Positions 9,901-17,435 of a DNA stretch of 64,000 nt are shown here, piece after piece; position 1 is the first letter of the stretch; each line of letters starts with the position of its first letter. Below the pieces are notes generated by a model. The model worked only from the letters and a program-made list of their open reading frames with translations. It ran no database searches and had not been told where the DNA came from. The stretch is from an uncultured Bacteroidales bacterium (GTDB taxonomy: Bacteria > Bacteroidota > Bacteroidia > Bacteroidales > F082): assembly GCA_900317155.1 (NCBI GenBank), contig ONFO01000003.1:1-64000 (forward strand). Reading direction: 5' to 3'. The translations under genes and the position numbers were made by a program.

Positions 9901-10052
9901 TTCCAGTTGCCATTGGTGATAAAACTGGACTGCGACCTGATGACATCGCCACCCATAGAAGCCTTGGCAGTTGCAGTTTCCTGGGCCATAACATTCAAGT
10001 TTGCTGTCATCATGGCAACCAAACTCATTAACAAGATAAATGCTTTCTTCAT
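6993..10052 (-). CDS. secreted modular protein with three FISUMP domains and a distinct N-terminal domain
   Basis: The 1019-residue product has a signal peptide (about 1-23, ending NVMAQ) and a different N-terminal region (24-295) from its neighbours. The segment GNWNDGSHWDTGTVPPSG with VVIMADAIIPAG resembles beta-helical 'W..G.VP' repeats of Bacteroidetes surface proteins. Three FISUMP domains follow (about 296-485, 557-750 and 822-1019), each beginning YVDLGLPSG, separated by two divergent InlB B-repeats (GYVFNNW and GYAFTHW). The protein stops at SVRAVREN with no T9SS domain. The start is supported by the signal peptide and by a TAGTTTTG -7 box at 10087-10094. Its 3' end and downstream flank match those of the 643-3423 gene. 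A binding role is inferred only. Confidence 0.88.
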   Translation of the reverse strand: MKKAFILLMSLVAMMTANLNVMAQETATAKASMGGDVIRSQSSFITNGNWNDGSHWDTGTVPPSGSDVVIMADAIIPAGYTAVVNEVSIEGGSITVADGGQLRHNTDSLVVTMKKNIVPYNDANGTDNYYILAFPFNVDVAVPNAMTANEGCDFYKFDGDFLEAEWRNNKQETIATVSATTGYLYANSEAIELSLTGSTYPSYNEEVIPVTVPYDEGSTNPSNGWALLGNPFTCNAYIYCHNSDNELVPIEFMVYDATGELMTLSDEPIAPMQGFFVKVTETTTVYILNYADHSFHEYVDLGLPSGLLWATCNVGADTPEEYGDYFAWGETQPKENYQFYTYQFGEQLHINKYCTQDYLIVLLPEDDAATANWGANWRMAREDEWQELRDNTTRTMTTQNGVKGLLYTASNGNSIFMPAAGYRYGTSIGNARNYGYYWTSSLGTEYAYNARKIYFYSSNYYIYNDYRCYGMSVRAVRSAPQSFIIEATVDPAESGTISGDGAYDQGRICTLTATANEGYVFNNWSENGVFVSAEPTIAFTVNENRNLVAHFAVIMNGHAYVDLGLPSGMFWANCNVGADNPEDYGDYFAWGETQPRDYYSWSTYQYCHGTSGTLTKYCNKSSYGYNGFIDNLTTLLPVDDAATANWGYEWRMPTQEEWQELFDNTTNTWTTKNGVNGRAFTAANGNSVFMPAAGSINGSSNINIGSDNYCWSSSLGTSYPYNARCISFSRSSASCTSQRYRFFGHSVRAVRVQSYTISVSVSPSDKGNVSGDGPYEPGSICTLTATPNEGYAFTHWTEDGEVVSTDATYSFTVTGDRNLVANFDHGYVDLGLPSGLLWATCNVGADTPEEYGDYFAWGETQPKENYDWSTYQYCMGSNTTLTKYCSNSNYGYNGFTDNLTTLLPEDDAAAANWGGNWRMPTKEEFQELYNNTTVTWTQQNGVNGRLFTASNGNSLFLPAAGNRWDGELYLAGDIGDYWSSSLTTGYPDNAWYFGFGSGSTGVYSTHRYGGLSVRAVREN

Positions 10053-10086
10053 GACTATTCTATTTTTATTTGATAATACCAGACCA

Positions 10087-10094
10087 CAAAACTA
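10087..10094 (-). promoter_or_regulatory. probable -7 box of the 6993-10052 gene
   Basis: TAGTTTTG on the minus strand lies 35 bases upstream of the start, in the 51-base gap after the kinase gene. No good -33 box is visible, so read-through from the kinase gene is an alternative. Confidence 0.4.
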
Positions 10095-10103
10095 TAAAAA
10101 AAA

Positions 10104-10943
10104 TCAAAAATATGCTCCTTGATAGTATTTTATCAGCCCTTCGGCAGGTGTTTGCATGACCTCGCCCATTGTAAGGCCAAAATCAGCAAGGCTTTCTTTC
10201 AGAATGTCTTGGAAATGGAAAGCCACGGAGCCAACAAAACTAACCTTTAATGACTGGCAGGCATCGTAACGAAGGACAAAGGCTTCGATGAAGGCTTTGA
10301 AACAACCTTTCACCAAACTTTTTATGAAAGGATGCATCCGATTCTCGCCAGCAAACTTGGCAAAGGTGGCCAAATACTTTGAGGGCTGTCCCTCATGATA
10401 CAACCGATGGATGAAATCCTTCAGTTCCAAATGATAGGCCGCATCGAATTTCATCCGCAAATCCTCGGGCATGAAGTCATAGAAATAAGCCCGCACCACT
10501 TCCCTGCCGATGTGCATGCCACTGCCTTCGTCACCGACAAGATAGCCTAAGGAAACGGCCTTATCCACAATATCCTCTCCATCGTAAAGGCAAGAATTTG
10601 AACCCGTTCCAAGGATACAAGCGATTCCTTTTTCATGACCTAAGGCAGCATGACAGGCGGCCATCAGGTCATGGGTGACATGGATTTCCGCATCGTGAAA
10701 TTGGGCTTGAAAGACCTCTTTGACGGCTTGGCAGTTCTTTTCGTTGCCACAACCTGTGCCGTAATAATGGATGAAATGAATATTGTCGTTGGGTAGAGAT
10801 GCGCCGCTGCATATCTCTACAAGGTCTTGCATGGGAGAGTAATTCGGGTTGAAGCCTTTGGTCACAAAATGTGCTTTGACCTCATGGCCATCCATGAGAA
10901 TCCATCCCATTTTGGTAGAACCAGCATCAATAATGAGCCTCAT
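10104..10943 (-). CDS. BadF/BadG-type sugar kinase (N-acetylglucosamine kinase-like)
   Basis: The 279-residue product belongs to the ASKHA ATPase fold. The N-terminal phosphate-1 loop reads DAGSTKMGW (residues 5-13), the phosphate-2 loop is GTGSNS and the adenosine-side motif is GDEGSG. Members of the BadF/BadG/BcrA/BcrD family of this length in Bacteroidetes resemble eukaryotic N-acetylglucosamine kinase and phosphorylate amino sugars, although substrate identity cannot be read here. An upstream extension to 11054 is open, but the motif-bearing start MRLIIDAG at 10943 fits the family and the TATTTTTG box at 10961-10968. It is divergent from speA. Confidence 0.85.
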   Translation of the reverse strand: MRLIIDAGSTKMGWILMDGHEVKAHFVTKGFNPNYSPMQDLVEICSGASLPNDNIHFIHYYGTGCGNEKNCQAVKEVFQAQFHDAEIHVTHDLMAACHAALGHEKGIACILGTGSNSCLYDGEDIVDKAVSLGYLVGDEGSGMHIGREVVRAYFYDFMPEDLRMKFDAAYHLELKDFIHRLYHEGQPSKYLATFAKFAGENRMHPFIKSLVKGCFKAFIEAFVLRYDACQSLKVSFVGSVAFHFQDILKESLADFGLTMGEVMQTPAEGLIKYYQGAYF

Positions 10944-10960
10944 AGCTGCATAATTTTGTG

Positions 10961-11007
10961 CAAAAATAAGGAAAACTGCGTAAAACCGAATATTTTTTAT
11001 AGTTTTG
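10961..11007. promoter_or_regulatory. divergent -7 boxes for the sugar kinase and speA
   Basis: The 94-base gap between the divergent genes holds TATTTTTG on the minus strand (10961-10968), facing the kinase, and TAGTTTTG on the plus strand (11000-11007), facing speA. Neither has a convincing -33 element. Confidence 0.45.
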
Positions 11008-11037
11008 CAGCCCATTAAACTATTTAAAACTGTAGCA

Positions 11038-12924
11038 ATGAGAAAATGGCGCATTGAAGACTCCGAGGACCTTTACAACGTGAAAGGCTGGGGCGGAAGT
11101 TATTTTTCCATCAACGAAAAAGGCCACATGGTCGTGACACCTAAGGAAGGCTGTGCCTCAGTAGACCTGCCGGAACTGGTTGACGAATTGTCACTTAGAG
11201 ACGTTTCAGCTCCCATGCTGCTGCGTTTCCCCGACATCCTCGACGACCGCATCAACAAGATCGACTCCTGCTTCAAGGAGGCTGCCAAGGAATATGAGTT
11301 CCACGGACAGAACTTCGTGGTGATGCCTATTAAGGTGAACCAAATGCGCCCCGTGGTCGAAGAGATCGTCAGCCATGGCAAGAAGTGCAACATCGGCCTG
11401 GAAGCTGGCTCCAAGCCTGAACTCCATGCCATCATCGCCCTCGGCACCGATTCAGATTCTCTTATCGTCTGTAACGGTTATAAGGACGAGGAGTTCATCG
11501 AGCTCGCCCTGCTCGCCCAAAAGATGGGTCGAAAAATCATCATCGTCATCGAGAAACTCAATGAGTTGAAGATTACGGCCAAGATTGCCAAACGTTTGAA
11601 GGTCACGCCTAACCTGGGTGTGCGCATCAAATTGGCCAGCTCCGGCGCAGGCAAATGGGAGGAATCGGGCGGCGATGGCAGCAAGTTCGGCCTCACCTCA
11701 TCCGAACTGCTCGAAGCCCTCGACTTCCTTGAGGAACACGACATGAAAGACTGCCTGAAATTGGTACACTACCACATCGGTAGCCAGGTCAGCAAGATTA
11801 AGAAAATCAATGTGGCTCTGCGTGAGGCAGCACAGTTCTATGTGCAACTTTACAAGATGGGCTACCATATTGAATATGTCGACATGGGCGGCGGCCTTGG
11901 CGTCGACTACGACGGCACCAGCTCCAGCAGTGCCAGCTCGGTCAACTACAGCATCCAGGAATATGCTAACAACGCCATCTATACTATCGTGGATGCCTGC
12001 GACAAGAACGAACTTCCCCACCCTAACGTCATCTGCGAGTCGGGTCGTGCCTTGACAGCACACCACTCTGTGCTCATCTTCGAGGTGCTGGAAAAGACCT
12101 CACTCCCCGAATGGGACGACGACGAAGAGCCCGAAGAAAACGACCACGAGCTCATCAAGGAACTCTACGATTCTTGGGACGAGTTAACAAAGAGCTCTTC
12201 CTTGGAGATTTGGCACGACGCACAGGAAATCCGTGAAGAAGCCCTCAACTTGTTCAGCCTCGGCCTTCTCGACCTCAAGTCGCGCGCCAAAATTGAACGA
12301 CTTTTCTGGAGCATAGCCCGCGAGGTGAACCATATCGCCAACAGCCTGAAGCGTGTCCCCGAAGACTTCACTTCACTACCCAAGCTTTTGGCCGACAAGT
12401 ACTTCTGCAACTTCTCGCTGTTCCAGTCATTGCCCGACCTCTGGGCCATCGACCAACTCTTCCCCATCATCCCGATCCAAAGGCTCGATGAGAACCCGAC
12501 CCACCTCGCCACTTTGCAGGACATCACCTGCGACAGCGACGGCAAAATCACCAACTTTGTCGCCAAATCGACGCAGCACACCATCCCGCTGCACTCCTTT
12601 GGTGAGAAGGAGCATTATTACATTGGTGTGTTCCTCGTGGGTGCCTATCAGGAAATCTTGGGCGACCTCCACAACCTCTTTGGCGACACCAACGCGGTGC
12701 ATATCTCCGTGGATGAAAAGGGTTATTATATCGACCAAGTCATCGATGGCGAGACTGTTGCCGATGTGTTGGAATATGTGCAGTATAGCCCGAAGAAACT
12801 CGTCCGAACGGTGGAGACCTGGGTCACCAAGTGCGTCAAGGAAGGCAAGATTTCAGTCGAGGAAGGCAAGGAATTCCTGTCGAACTACCGCTCTGGGTTG
12901 TACGGATACACGTATCTGGAATAA
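11038..12924 (+). CDS. speA: biosynthetic arginine decarboxylase
   Basis: This 628-residue PLP-dependent enzyme converts arginine to agmatine and CO2, the first step of polyamine synthesis through agmatine. Fold-III family marks are clear: the PLP lysine in VVMPIKVNQM, GLEAGSKPEL, the HYHIGSQ motif, the glycine-rich DMGGGLGVDYDG phosphate-binding stretch, and the C-terminal catalytic NVICESGRALTAHH. Length matches the family (about 630). The start at MRKWRIEDS fits the usual N-terminus (W...D...Y.V..WG) and follows a -7 box by about 30 bases. The gene ends one base before the converging stop of the barrel-protein gene at 12926. No agmatine-processing genes are adjacent. Confidence 0.96.
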   Translation: MRKWRIEDSEDLYNVKGWGGSYFSINEKGHMVVTPKEGCASVDLPELVDELSLRDVSAPMLLRFPDILDDRINKIDSCFKEAAKEYEFHGQNFVVMPIKVNQMRPVVEEIVSHGKKCNIGLEAGSKPELHAIIALGTDSDSLIVCNGYKDEEFIELALLAQKMGRKIIIVIEKLNELKITAKIAKRLKVTPNLGVRIKLASSGAGKWEESGGDGSKFGLTSSELLEALDFLEEHDMKDCLKLVHYHIGSQVSKIKKINVALREAAQFYVQLYKMGYHIEYVDMGGGLGVDYDGTSSSSASSVNYSIQEYANNAIYTIVDACDKNELPHPNVICESGRALTAHHSVLIFEVLEKTSLPEWDDDEEPEENDHELIKELYDSWDELTKSSSLEIWHDAQEIREEALNLFSLGLLDLKSRAKIERLFWSIAREVNHIANSLKRVPEDFTSLPKLLADKYFCNFSLFQSLPDLWAIDQLFPIIPIQRLDENPTHLATLQDITCDSDGKITNFVAKSTQHTIPLHSFGEKEHYYIGVFLVGAYQEILGDLHNLFGDTNAVHISVDEKGYYIDQVIDGETVADVLEYVQYSPKKLVRTVETWVTKCVKEGKISVEEGKEFLSNYRSGLYGYTYLE

Positions 12925-12925
12925 C

Positions 12926-13747
12926 TCAATATCCAAACAGATGCCTACCCTTACCGTGACGACGGTAACGGTCATTGGCAAAAGTGGCGCAAGCATCCTC
13001 AAGCTTCTTTTCCAAAGGAATACCGATGCCTAAGCAGACTTCCAGACCTTGCGGCAGACGCAAACCTGTGGTTTGGTATGCATTGACATTGACAGCTGGA
13101 ATGCTTTCATCTTTCTCGCCAGCCGCATAACTATCGAGCAGACCTTGATGCACAGAAGCACTGAGTTTGAGGAGGATATGCCGGCTACCCAAGCCAATTC
13201 GGCTGCGGATTCCTACTCCAGCAAAAGCTCCTGCATGAATCATATTCATGTTGGCATCGCCCACGTCTATAGTCTGTTCAAGCTGAACGGGAGCCGTTCG
13301 GTCAATATGAATCTGTCCTCCCAAACGCATGCCGACTTCACCACCCACCATAAGATAAGGCTGAAAATATGGCTTGATGGGCAAACGCAATTCCAAAGGA
13401 AGACGGAAATCGGCAAAATGCACAGCCATGCTATAATGCACCTTTGAGCCTGAACGGTGTTCATAACTGATATCAGTGCCACGTTTCAGATACACAAACT
13501 CTGGCGACAAGGCAAACACATTACCCATCGGAACATCAAAAAACAAACCACCCATAGGAGTAAAAAGCAAGGCCTGAGGAAGTTGATTCAAAGCCTTGTT
13601 GTTGAAATACAGCATCCTCGGAATATTAACCCCGCCTTTTAGGCCAATAGAAATGGCTTCTTCTGTTGGTTGTTTATTATTCATTTGGGCAAAGGAAGCG
13701 CCACAAAAACAAACGCACAACAATATGATTATCAAATATTTTTTCAT
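12926..13747 (-). CDS. PorT-like outer membrane beta-barrel protein
   Basis: The 273-residue product has a signal peptide (MKKYLIIILLCVCF to SFAQ) followed by alternating strands typical of small Bacteroidetes barrels: SIGLKGGVNIPRM, FALSPEFVYLKRG, PYLMVGGEVGMRLGG, and a final strand-like GLEVCLGIGIPL. Barrels of the 'outer membrane protein beta-barrel / PorT' type sit in the outer membrane; the ligand or partner is unknown. It is the last gene of the minus-strand block that starts at 24819 and lies 14 bases after the lipoprotein gene. Starts at MVKM or MYEK, 12-21 bases upstream, would also be possible but would overlap that gene or its stop region. Confidence 0.75.
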   Translation of the reverse strand: MKKYLIIILLCVCFCGASFAQMNNKQPTEEAISIGLKGGVNIPRMLYFNNKALNQLPQALLFTPMGGLFFDVPMGNVFALSPEFVYLKRGTDISYEHRSGSKVHYSMAVHFADFRLPLELRLPIKPYFQPYLMVGGEVGMRLGGQIHIDRTAPVQLEQTIDVGDANMNMIHAGAFAGVGIRSRIGLGSRHILLKLSASVHQGLLDSYAAGEKDESIPAVNVNAYQTTGLRLPQGLEVCLGIGIPLEKKLEDACATFANDRYRRHGKGRHLFGY

Positions 13748-13761
13748 CTTTTCATACATTT

Positions 13762-14418
13762 TTACCACACCTCTCTTTTTGCCAATCCATCACCATCTTT
13801 ATAGATGAAATAAGAACCTTGGGGATATTGTGCGATGAGTCCGTTGGAATCATCCTCACTCTTCATGATGATAGTCGCATAACGAAAATCCTTCAGCCCA
13901 TCCTCAATCACCTGACCTTTCATCACGATGCCACGTTTCACCTTGGCATGGTATGTCTGTCCACCAAGTTCTATCTCATAGGACTTATTCTCAATAAAAT
14001 AAACCGCGAAGGCGCTGCCATTACCACAGACAAACACCGTATCGGTCACCGTTTCAGTAGCCTCGTTCAAGTCCATCTTGACTATACCGTTATGCTGGTT
14101 GGCGAAACGCATATACATATTAGGCTCAACAGTTTGCAAGGGCCACTCATATTCAGTCAAATTGGAACTTACCCTATGTTTGGGGTCCACCACATAACTG
14201 CCTTCAATCTTGGGAGGAACTGGACCTTCTGGAATACTACCAAAATCGGCAGAAAAACTGGTCTGCAACGAGTCGGGAATCACCGAAAGGATGTCATCGA
14301 TATAATACTCTGTGCCGATGAGCACGATGGTGTTTTCACCATTTTTCGTGCAGCAGGTCAGTGCCAAGCCACATGTCATGAGTAAGCCAAGAACAAATAT
14401 GATTTTTCTGTTTTTCAT
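13762..14418 (-). CDS. putative lipoprotein of unknown function
   Basis: The 218-residue product has an N-terminal hydrophobic segment ending in a lipobox-like LALTCCTK, so it is predicted to be lipidated at Cys22 or 23. The mature part is soluble and rich in beta-strand-forming residues, with no domain recognised. It lies 11 bases downstream of a T9SS cargo gene and 14 bases upstream of a barrel gene, implying cotranscription and a shared envelope role. The name is based on the signal alone. Confidence 0.7.
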   Translation of the reverse strand: MKNRKIIFVLGLLMTCGLALTCCTKNGENTIVLIGTEYYIDDILSVIPDSLQTSFSADFGSIPEGPVPPKIEGSYVVDPKHRVSSNLTEYEWPLQTVEPNMYMRFANQHNGIVKMDLNEATETVTDTVFVCGNGSAFAVYFIENKSYEIELGGQTYHAKVKRGIVMKGQVIEDGLKDFRYATIIMKSEDDSNGLIAQYPQGSYFIYKDGDGLAKREVW

Positions 14419-14429
14419 AATTCACACAT

Positions 14430-17400
14430 TTATCTGACAATCACTTTTTTGGCCACAACTCCTTCTTTCCCTGCGACCACAATGAAATAAACGCCACAAT
14501 TGCCTCTAAAATTGTATTGCATGAAATTAGTTTCGCCTTCGTTATGAGTCTCTATGTTATCAACAAGGACACCTTTCATATCATAAATCTTGACATCTAT
14601 CCTACCTGTGAGATGTTCAAACTGGAGGGTCATCTGTCCATTGTTGGGATTAGGGAGCACTTCAAAATTAGCGGTCGATGCGCCTGTTGAAGCGCCGTTT
14701 TCCTCAATACCATAGAAAGAGCTAATAAGCCAATACTTTTTCTCAACTCCATTTACGGAATCGCAACGATTGAAAACATGGGCGCTCAACCAAACCGTGT
14801 CATCCACATGGTTCAGCACGTACACTTTGCAGCAACTACCCTTATTTCCAAAAGGCTTAAGTATCCAAGTAGAAGGTTCGTCCAAGCTCCAAGCGACAGT
14901 GTCCCAATGGCAGTCCGGATTCTGCTCCCACAAATAAAAATCATACGAGTTGATTTGGAACTCAGAGGGGGTGATGACCCAATGAGGGGCTATGTTGGCA
15001 GTATCCATGGGATAGATTTCTGTAGGCGAAGGCGTATAGTCAAGATGCATGTTCATAGTCACTATACTATCGCAGCCCATCATATTGGTGTATGTCCTAT
15101 GGTAAGAACCCGACTGGGTAAAGTAATGGTCTACAGGATCATAAAGGTCATCTGTGGTGTAGATTTTCCCTAGCGGATCCCACAAATAGCCGTCACAACT
15201 CTCTTCTTGCGGCACCTCAAATTCGCTCGTTTCATAATCGTTGATAACCAAATGTAGCACGTATGTGCTGTCACACTCCTTGTCGCCAAAGGCATAGTGG
15301 AAAGTCTGAATAATAGGGTCTTGGCTATCATAATAGGTCTGACCTGTAACAGGCCAATAATAAGAGCCACATGCCTCCTTTGATTCCTCATGATAATACG
15401 CCTCGTGGAACTTGAGGTTCAGCCGATGCTTGATGGGACAGCCGCCGTTAGGGTCGTCAAGGACGATTTCGTCGTAGGTGTCTTCATGATAGGTAATGCC
15501 AGTCTTGTCCCAATACCAACTTGGGGTTGTCCCATAGGTATAGCACTCAAATTGATTGAGCACCGGTGGCATTTGGAACTCATCGACAGAGAGCACCAAC
15601 ATCTCCACTTTCAGGCAGCCGTGAATATCAACGGTGTCGAAATAGGCGATTTGGCCATCCTGATCATAGAGCGTTCCATGAAAGTCGTATGTATCCCCAA
15701 CACAAATGGTGGGGTCTATAAGCGTGGTGTCGTTAGGGGGGTAAACCGTGAAATGAAGAAAGAAGACACTATCACATGCATCCAGACCCGCTCCTGGTTC
15801 CATCCAAATCGTATCGATGGAATGCAAAAAGCTGTGGTCATGCCAAACGACACTGTTGCACCCATTAATGTAAACTTGGGTCTGGACAGCTTCATTAATT
15901 GTAATATCAATCACATCCAAAACACGCACGCCATTACAATCCTCTCCACGAAGCGAATAACGACCCGAGTGTTCGGTCTGGGCATTGTTCAGCACAAAAG
16001 GCAGCTGTGCCTCAGTCCCATCGGGAAGGACTAAAACCAGATTGGAAACATTTTCCGTTGAATAGTAAAACTCAATGTCTTGACCAGAACAATATGTATC
16101 GTCCATCAAAAACTCGGCAAAGGCGTAAGGCTGGTAATCAGAGAAATAGCCATAATTCCATGTAGCTCCTTCATCACCAGTCAAAATACCCAAATGAAAA
16201 TAGCCATCCGCATAGGTGTTTTCGAGCGACATCAGGCCGTTGGTGGGAACATAGTTGCTGACATTCTTCTTGCAATAGGAATAGTCAGGATTGGCGGGCA
16301 CAGGTGTGAAGTCAGCCGCAGTAATGTAAGTAGCATTGCCATTGAGGACAAAGCCGTCGGCGTTGGCTGTCTTGACAATCAGCGTGACCACCAAATTGGA
16401 GGTGCTCTGACGTTTATAGACCGTCTTGCGTGAGCCAGTGCAACTGATTTGGGGCAAAACCGTACCGCCAAATTCATTCAGTGAACTTGATGACAACTGG
16501 AACACGGAGATAGGCTTATCGGCATGGATATACTCCACCGCGGAAGAGATTTGGCACATATATTCCTGCCCAACGTCAAGCGTAGCCACAGGAATAGTAC
16601 CTCCGTTCAAATAGATGCTGGTATTGTCTTCCGTCGGGAAAAAGAAGAGGTATTCGTCAGGATTGTTGTTCCAGATGGCGATGTAGTCGGTACCCAACAG
16701 GTCGATGGGGACGATTTGGTCGCCAACCAGGTCATAGTGCCCACCGAGATTCACCGAATCATCCGAAGTATTTACAGCTATGGGCTTGGTGGAAGTGATC
16801 CGCGTATTGCGCAGATGGGCTTGCCCTTGTGGACTTGCGGCTTCGATGGCATACGACTGTCCCCGATCAAGGTTGACCGTGACAGGTATCCCAGGCTGCC
16901 CTCCGCCCTTAATGGCGACCGAAGGATAAAAAGTGACTTCCGTGTCATCTTGTGATGCCACCACCTCGATACGGCTGCAAGTGCTTGAATAATAGTTCTC
17001 GAAAGAGTATTGCATAGGCACCACGAAACTTGTTCCCAATGCGTTTTTGCCTTTCAGAGAATAGATTTCGCTATTGTTGTTGTCCGATTCATAATAAATC
17101 GAGACAGGTGTGTCGGAATGGATATAGAAGCCAAAATCAAGCACAGCATTGTATGGCTGGGTCTCAACAATGTCGATGATGTTTGACACATCGTAAACAT
17201 AGCAGTCATGGGCTTCAAGATGAAAAGTCTGAGGGCTATAGAAAGCATTTGCGGGCTGCTCAAACACCACCGTGGCGGCTTCTTCGTATGAAACAACACA
17301 AAATCGAATGGGTTGTTCCGCATGATTCACATCAAGGTCTGGAGCGGCAAACCAAAACTCAGTGTCGGTCTGCGCCTTGCAGCCCAAAGTAACACAAAAC

Positions 17401-17435
17401 CAAAATATGAAAAGTAAGGCCTTTTTCATTGTCAT
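14430..17435 (-). CDS. T9SS cargo protein with an IgGFc-binding-like N-terminal domain
   Basis: The 1001-residue product has a signal peptide (ending CKAQ, about residue 22). A region at about 24-445 has the shape of the IgGFc-binding N-terminal domain (PF17517): TEFWFAAPD, VVPMQYSFENYY, IEVVASQDDTEVTF, Q.YAIEAASPQG. An Ig-like stretch and a set of Cys-paired repeats ending in CDS follow (525-860). The C-terminal ~85 residues are a type A T9SS sorting domain (VLPNPNNGQMTLQF, KVYDMKG-like IYDMKG, GVYFIVV, KKVIV). T9SS cargo crosses the outer membrane and is usually anchored to or released from the cell surface. The gene starts by an ATGA overlap with the stop of the upstream gene; MKK at 17429 is an alternative start. 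Residues ~565-1001 are paralogous to the upstream protein. Confidence 0.88.
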   Translation of the reverse strand: MTMKKALLFIFWFCVTLGCKAQTDTEFWFAAPDLDVNHAEQPIRFCVVSYEEAATVVFEQPANAFYSPQTFHLEAHDCYVYDVSNIIDIVETQPYNAVLDFGFYIHSDTPVSIYYESDNNNSEIYSLKGKNALGTSFVVPMQYSFENYYSSTCSRIEVVASQDDTEVTFYPSVAIKGGGQPGIPVTVNLDRGQSYAIEAASPQGQAHLRNTRITSTKPIAVNTSDDSVNLGGHYDLVGDQIVPIDLLGTDYIAIWNNNPDEYLFFFPTEDNTSIYLNGGTIPVATLDVGQEYMCQISSAVEYIHADKPISVFQLSSSSLNEFGGTVLPQISCTGSRKTVYKRQSTSNLVVTLIVKTANADGFVLNGNATYITAADFTPVPANPDYSYCKKNVSNYVPTNGLMSLENTYADGYFHLGILTGDEGATWNYGYFSDYQPYAFAEFLMDDTYCSGQDIEFYYSTENVSNLVLVLPDGTEAQLPFVLNNAQTEHSGRYSLRGEDCNGVRVLDVIDITINEAVQTQVYINGCNSVVWHDHSFLHSIDTIWMEPGAGLDACDSVFFLHFTVYPPNDTTLIDPTICVGDTYDFHGTLYDQDGQIAYFDTVDIHGCLKVEMLVLSVDEFQMPPVLNQFECYTYGTTPSWYWDKTGITYHEDTYDEIVLDDPNGGCPIKHRLNLKFHEAYYHEESKEACGSYYWPVTGQTYYDSQDPIIQTFHYAFGDKECDSTYVLHLVINDYETSEFEVPQEESCDGYLWDPLGKIYTTDDLYDPVDHYFTQSGSYHRTYTNMMGCDSIVTMNMHLDYTPSPTEIYPMDTANIAPHWVITPSEFQINSYDFYLWEQNPDCHWDTVAWSLDEPSTWILKPFGNKGSCCKVYVLNHVDDTVWLSAHVFNRCDSVNGVEKKYWLISSFYGIEENGASTGASTANFEVLPNPNNGQMTLQFEHLTGRIDVKIYDMKGVLVDNIETHNEGETNFMQYNFRGNCGVYFIVVAGKEGVVAKKVIVR

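Noticed and set aside
643..10052. Possible CRISPR-like or tandem-repeat array from the recurring FISUMP segments
   Set aside because: The repeats are protein-module repeats of about 500-600 bases with divergent sequence, not short direct repeats with unique spacers.
643..10052. Complete diversity-generating retroelement
   Set aside because: No reverse transcriptase and no near-identical template repeat were found in the window; only the variability pattern is noted.
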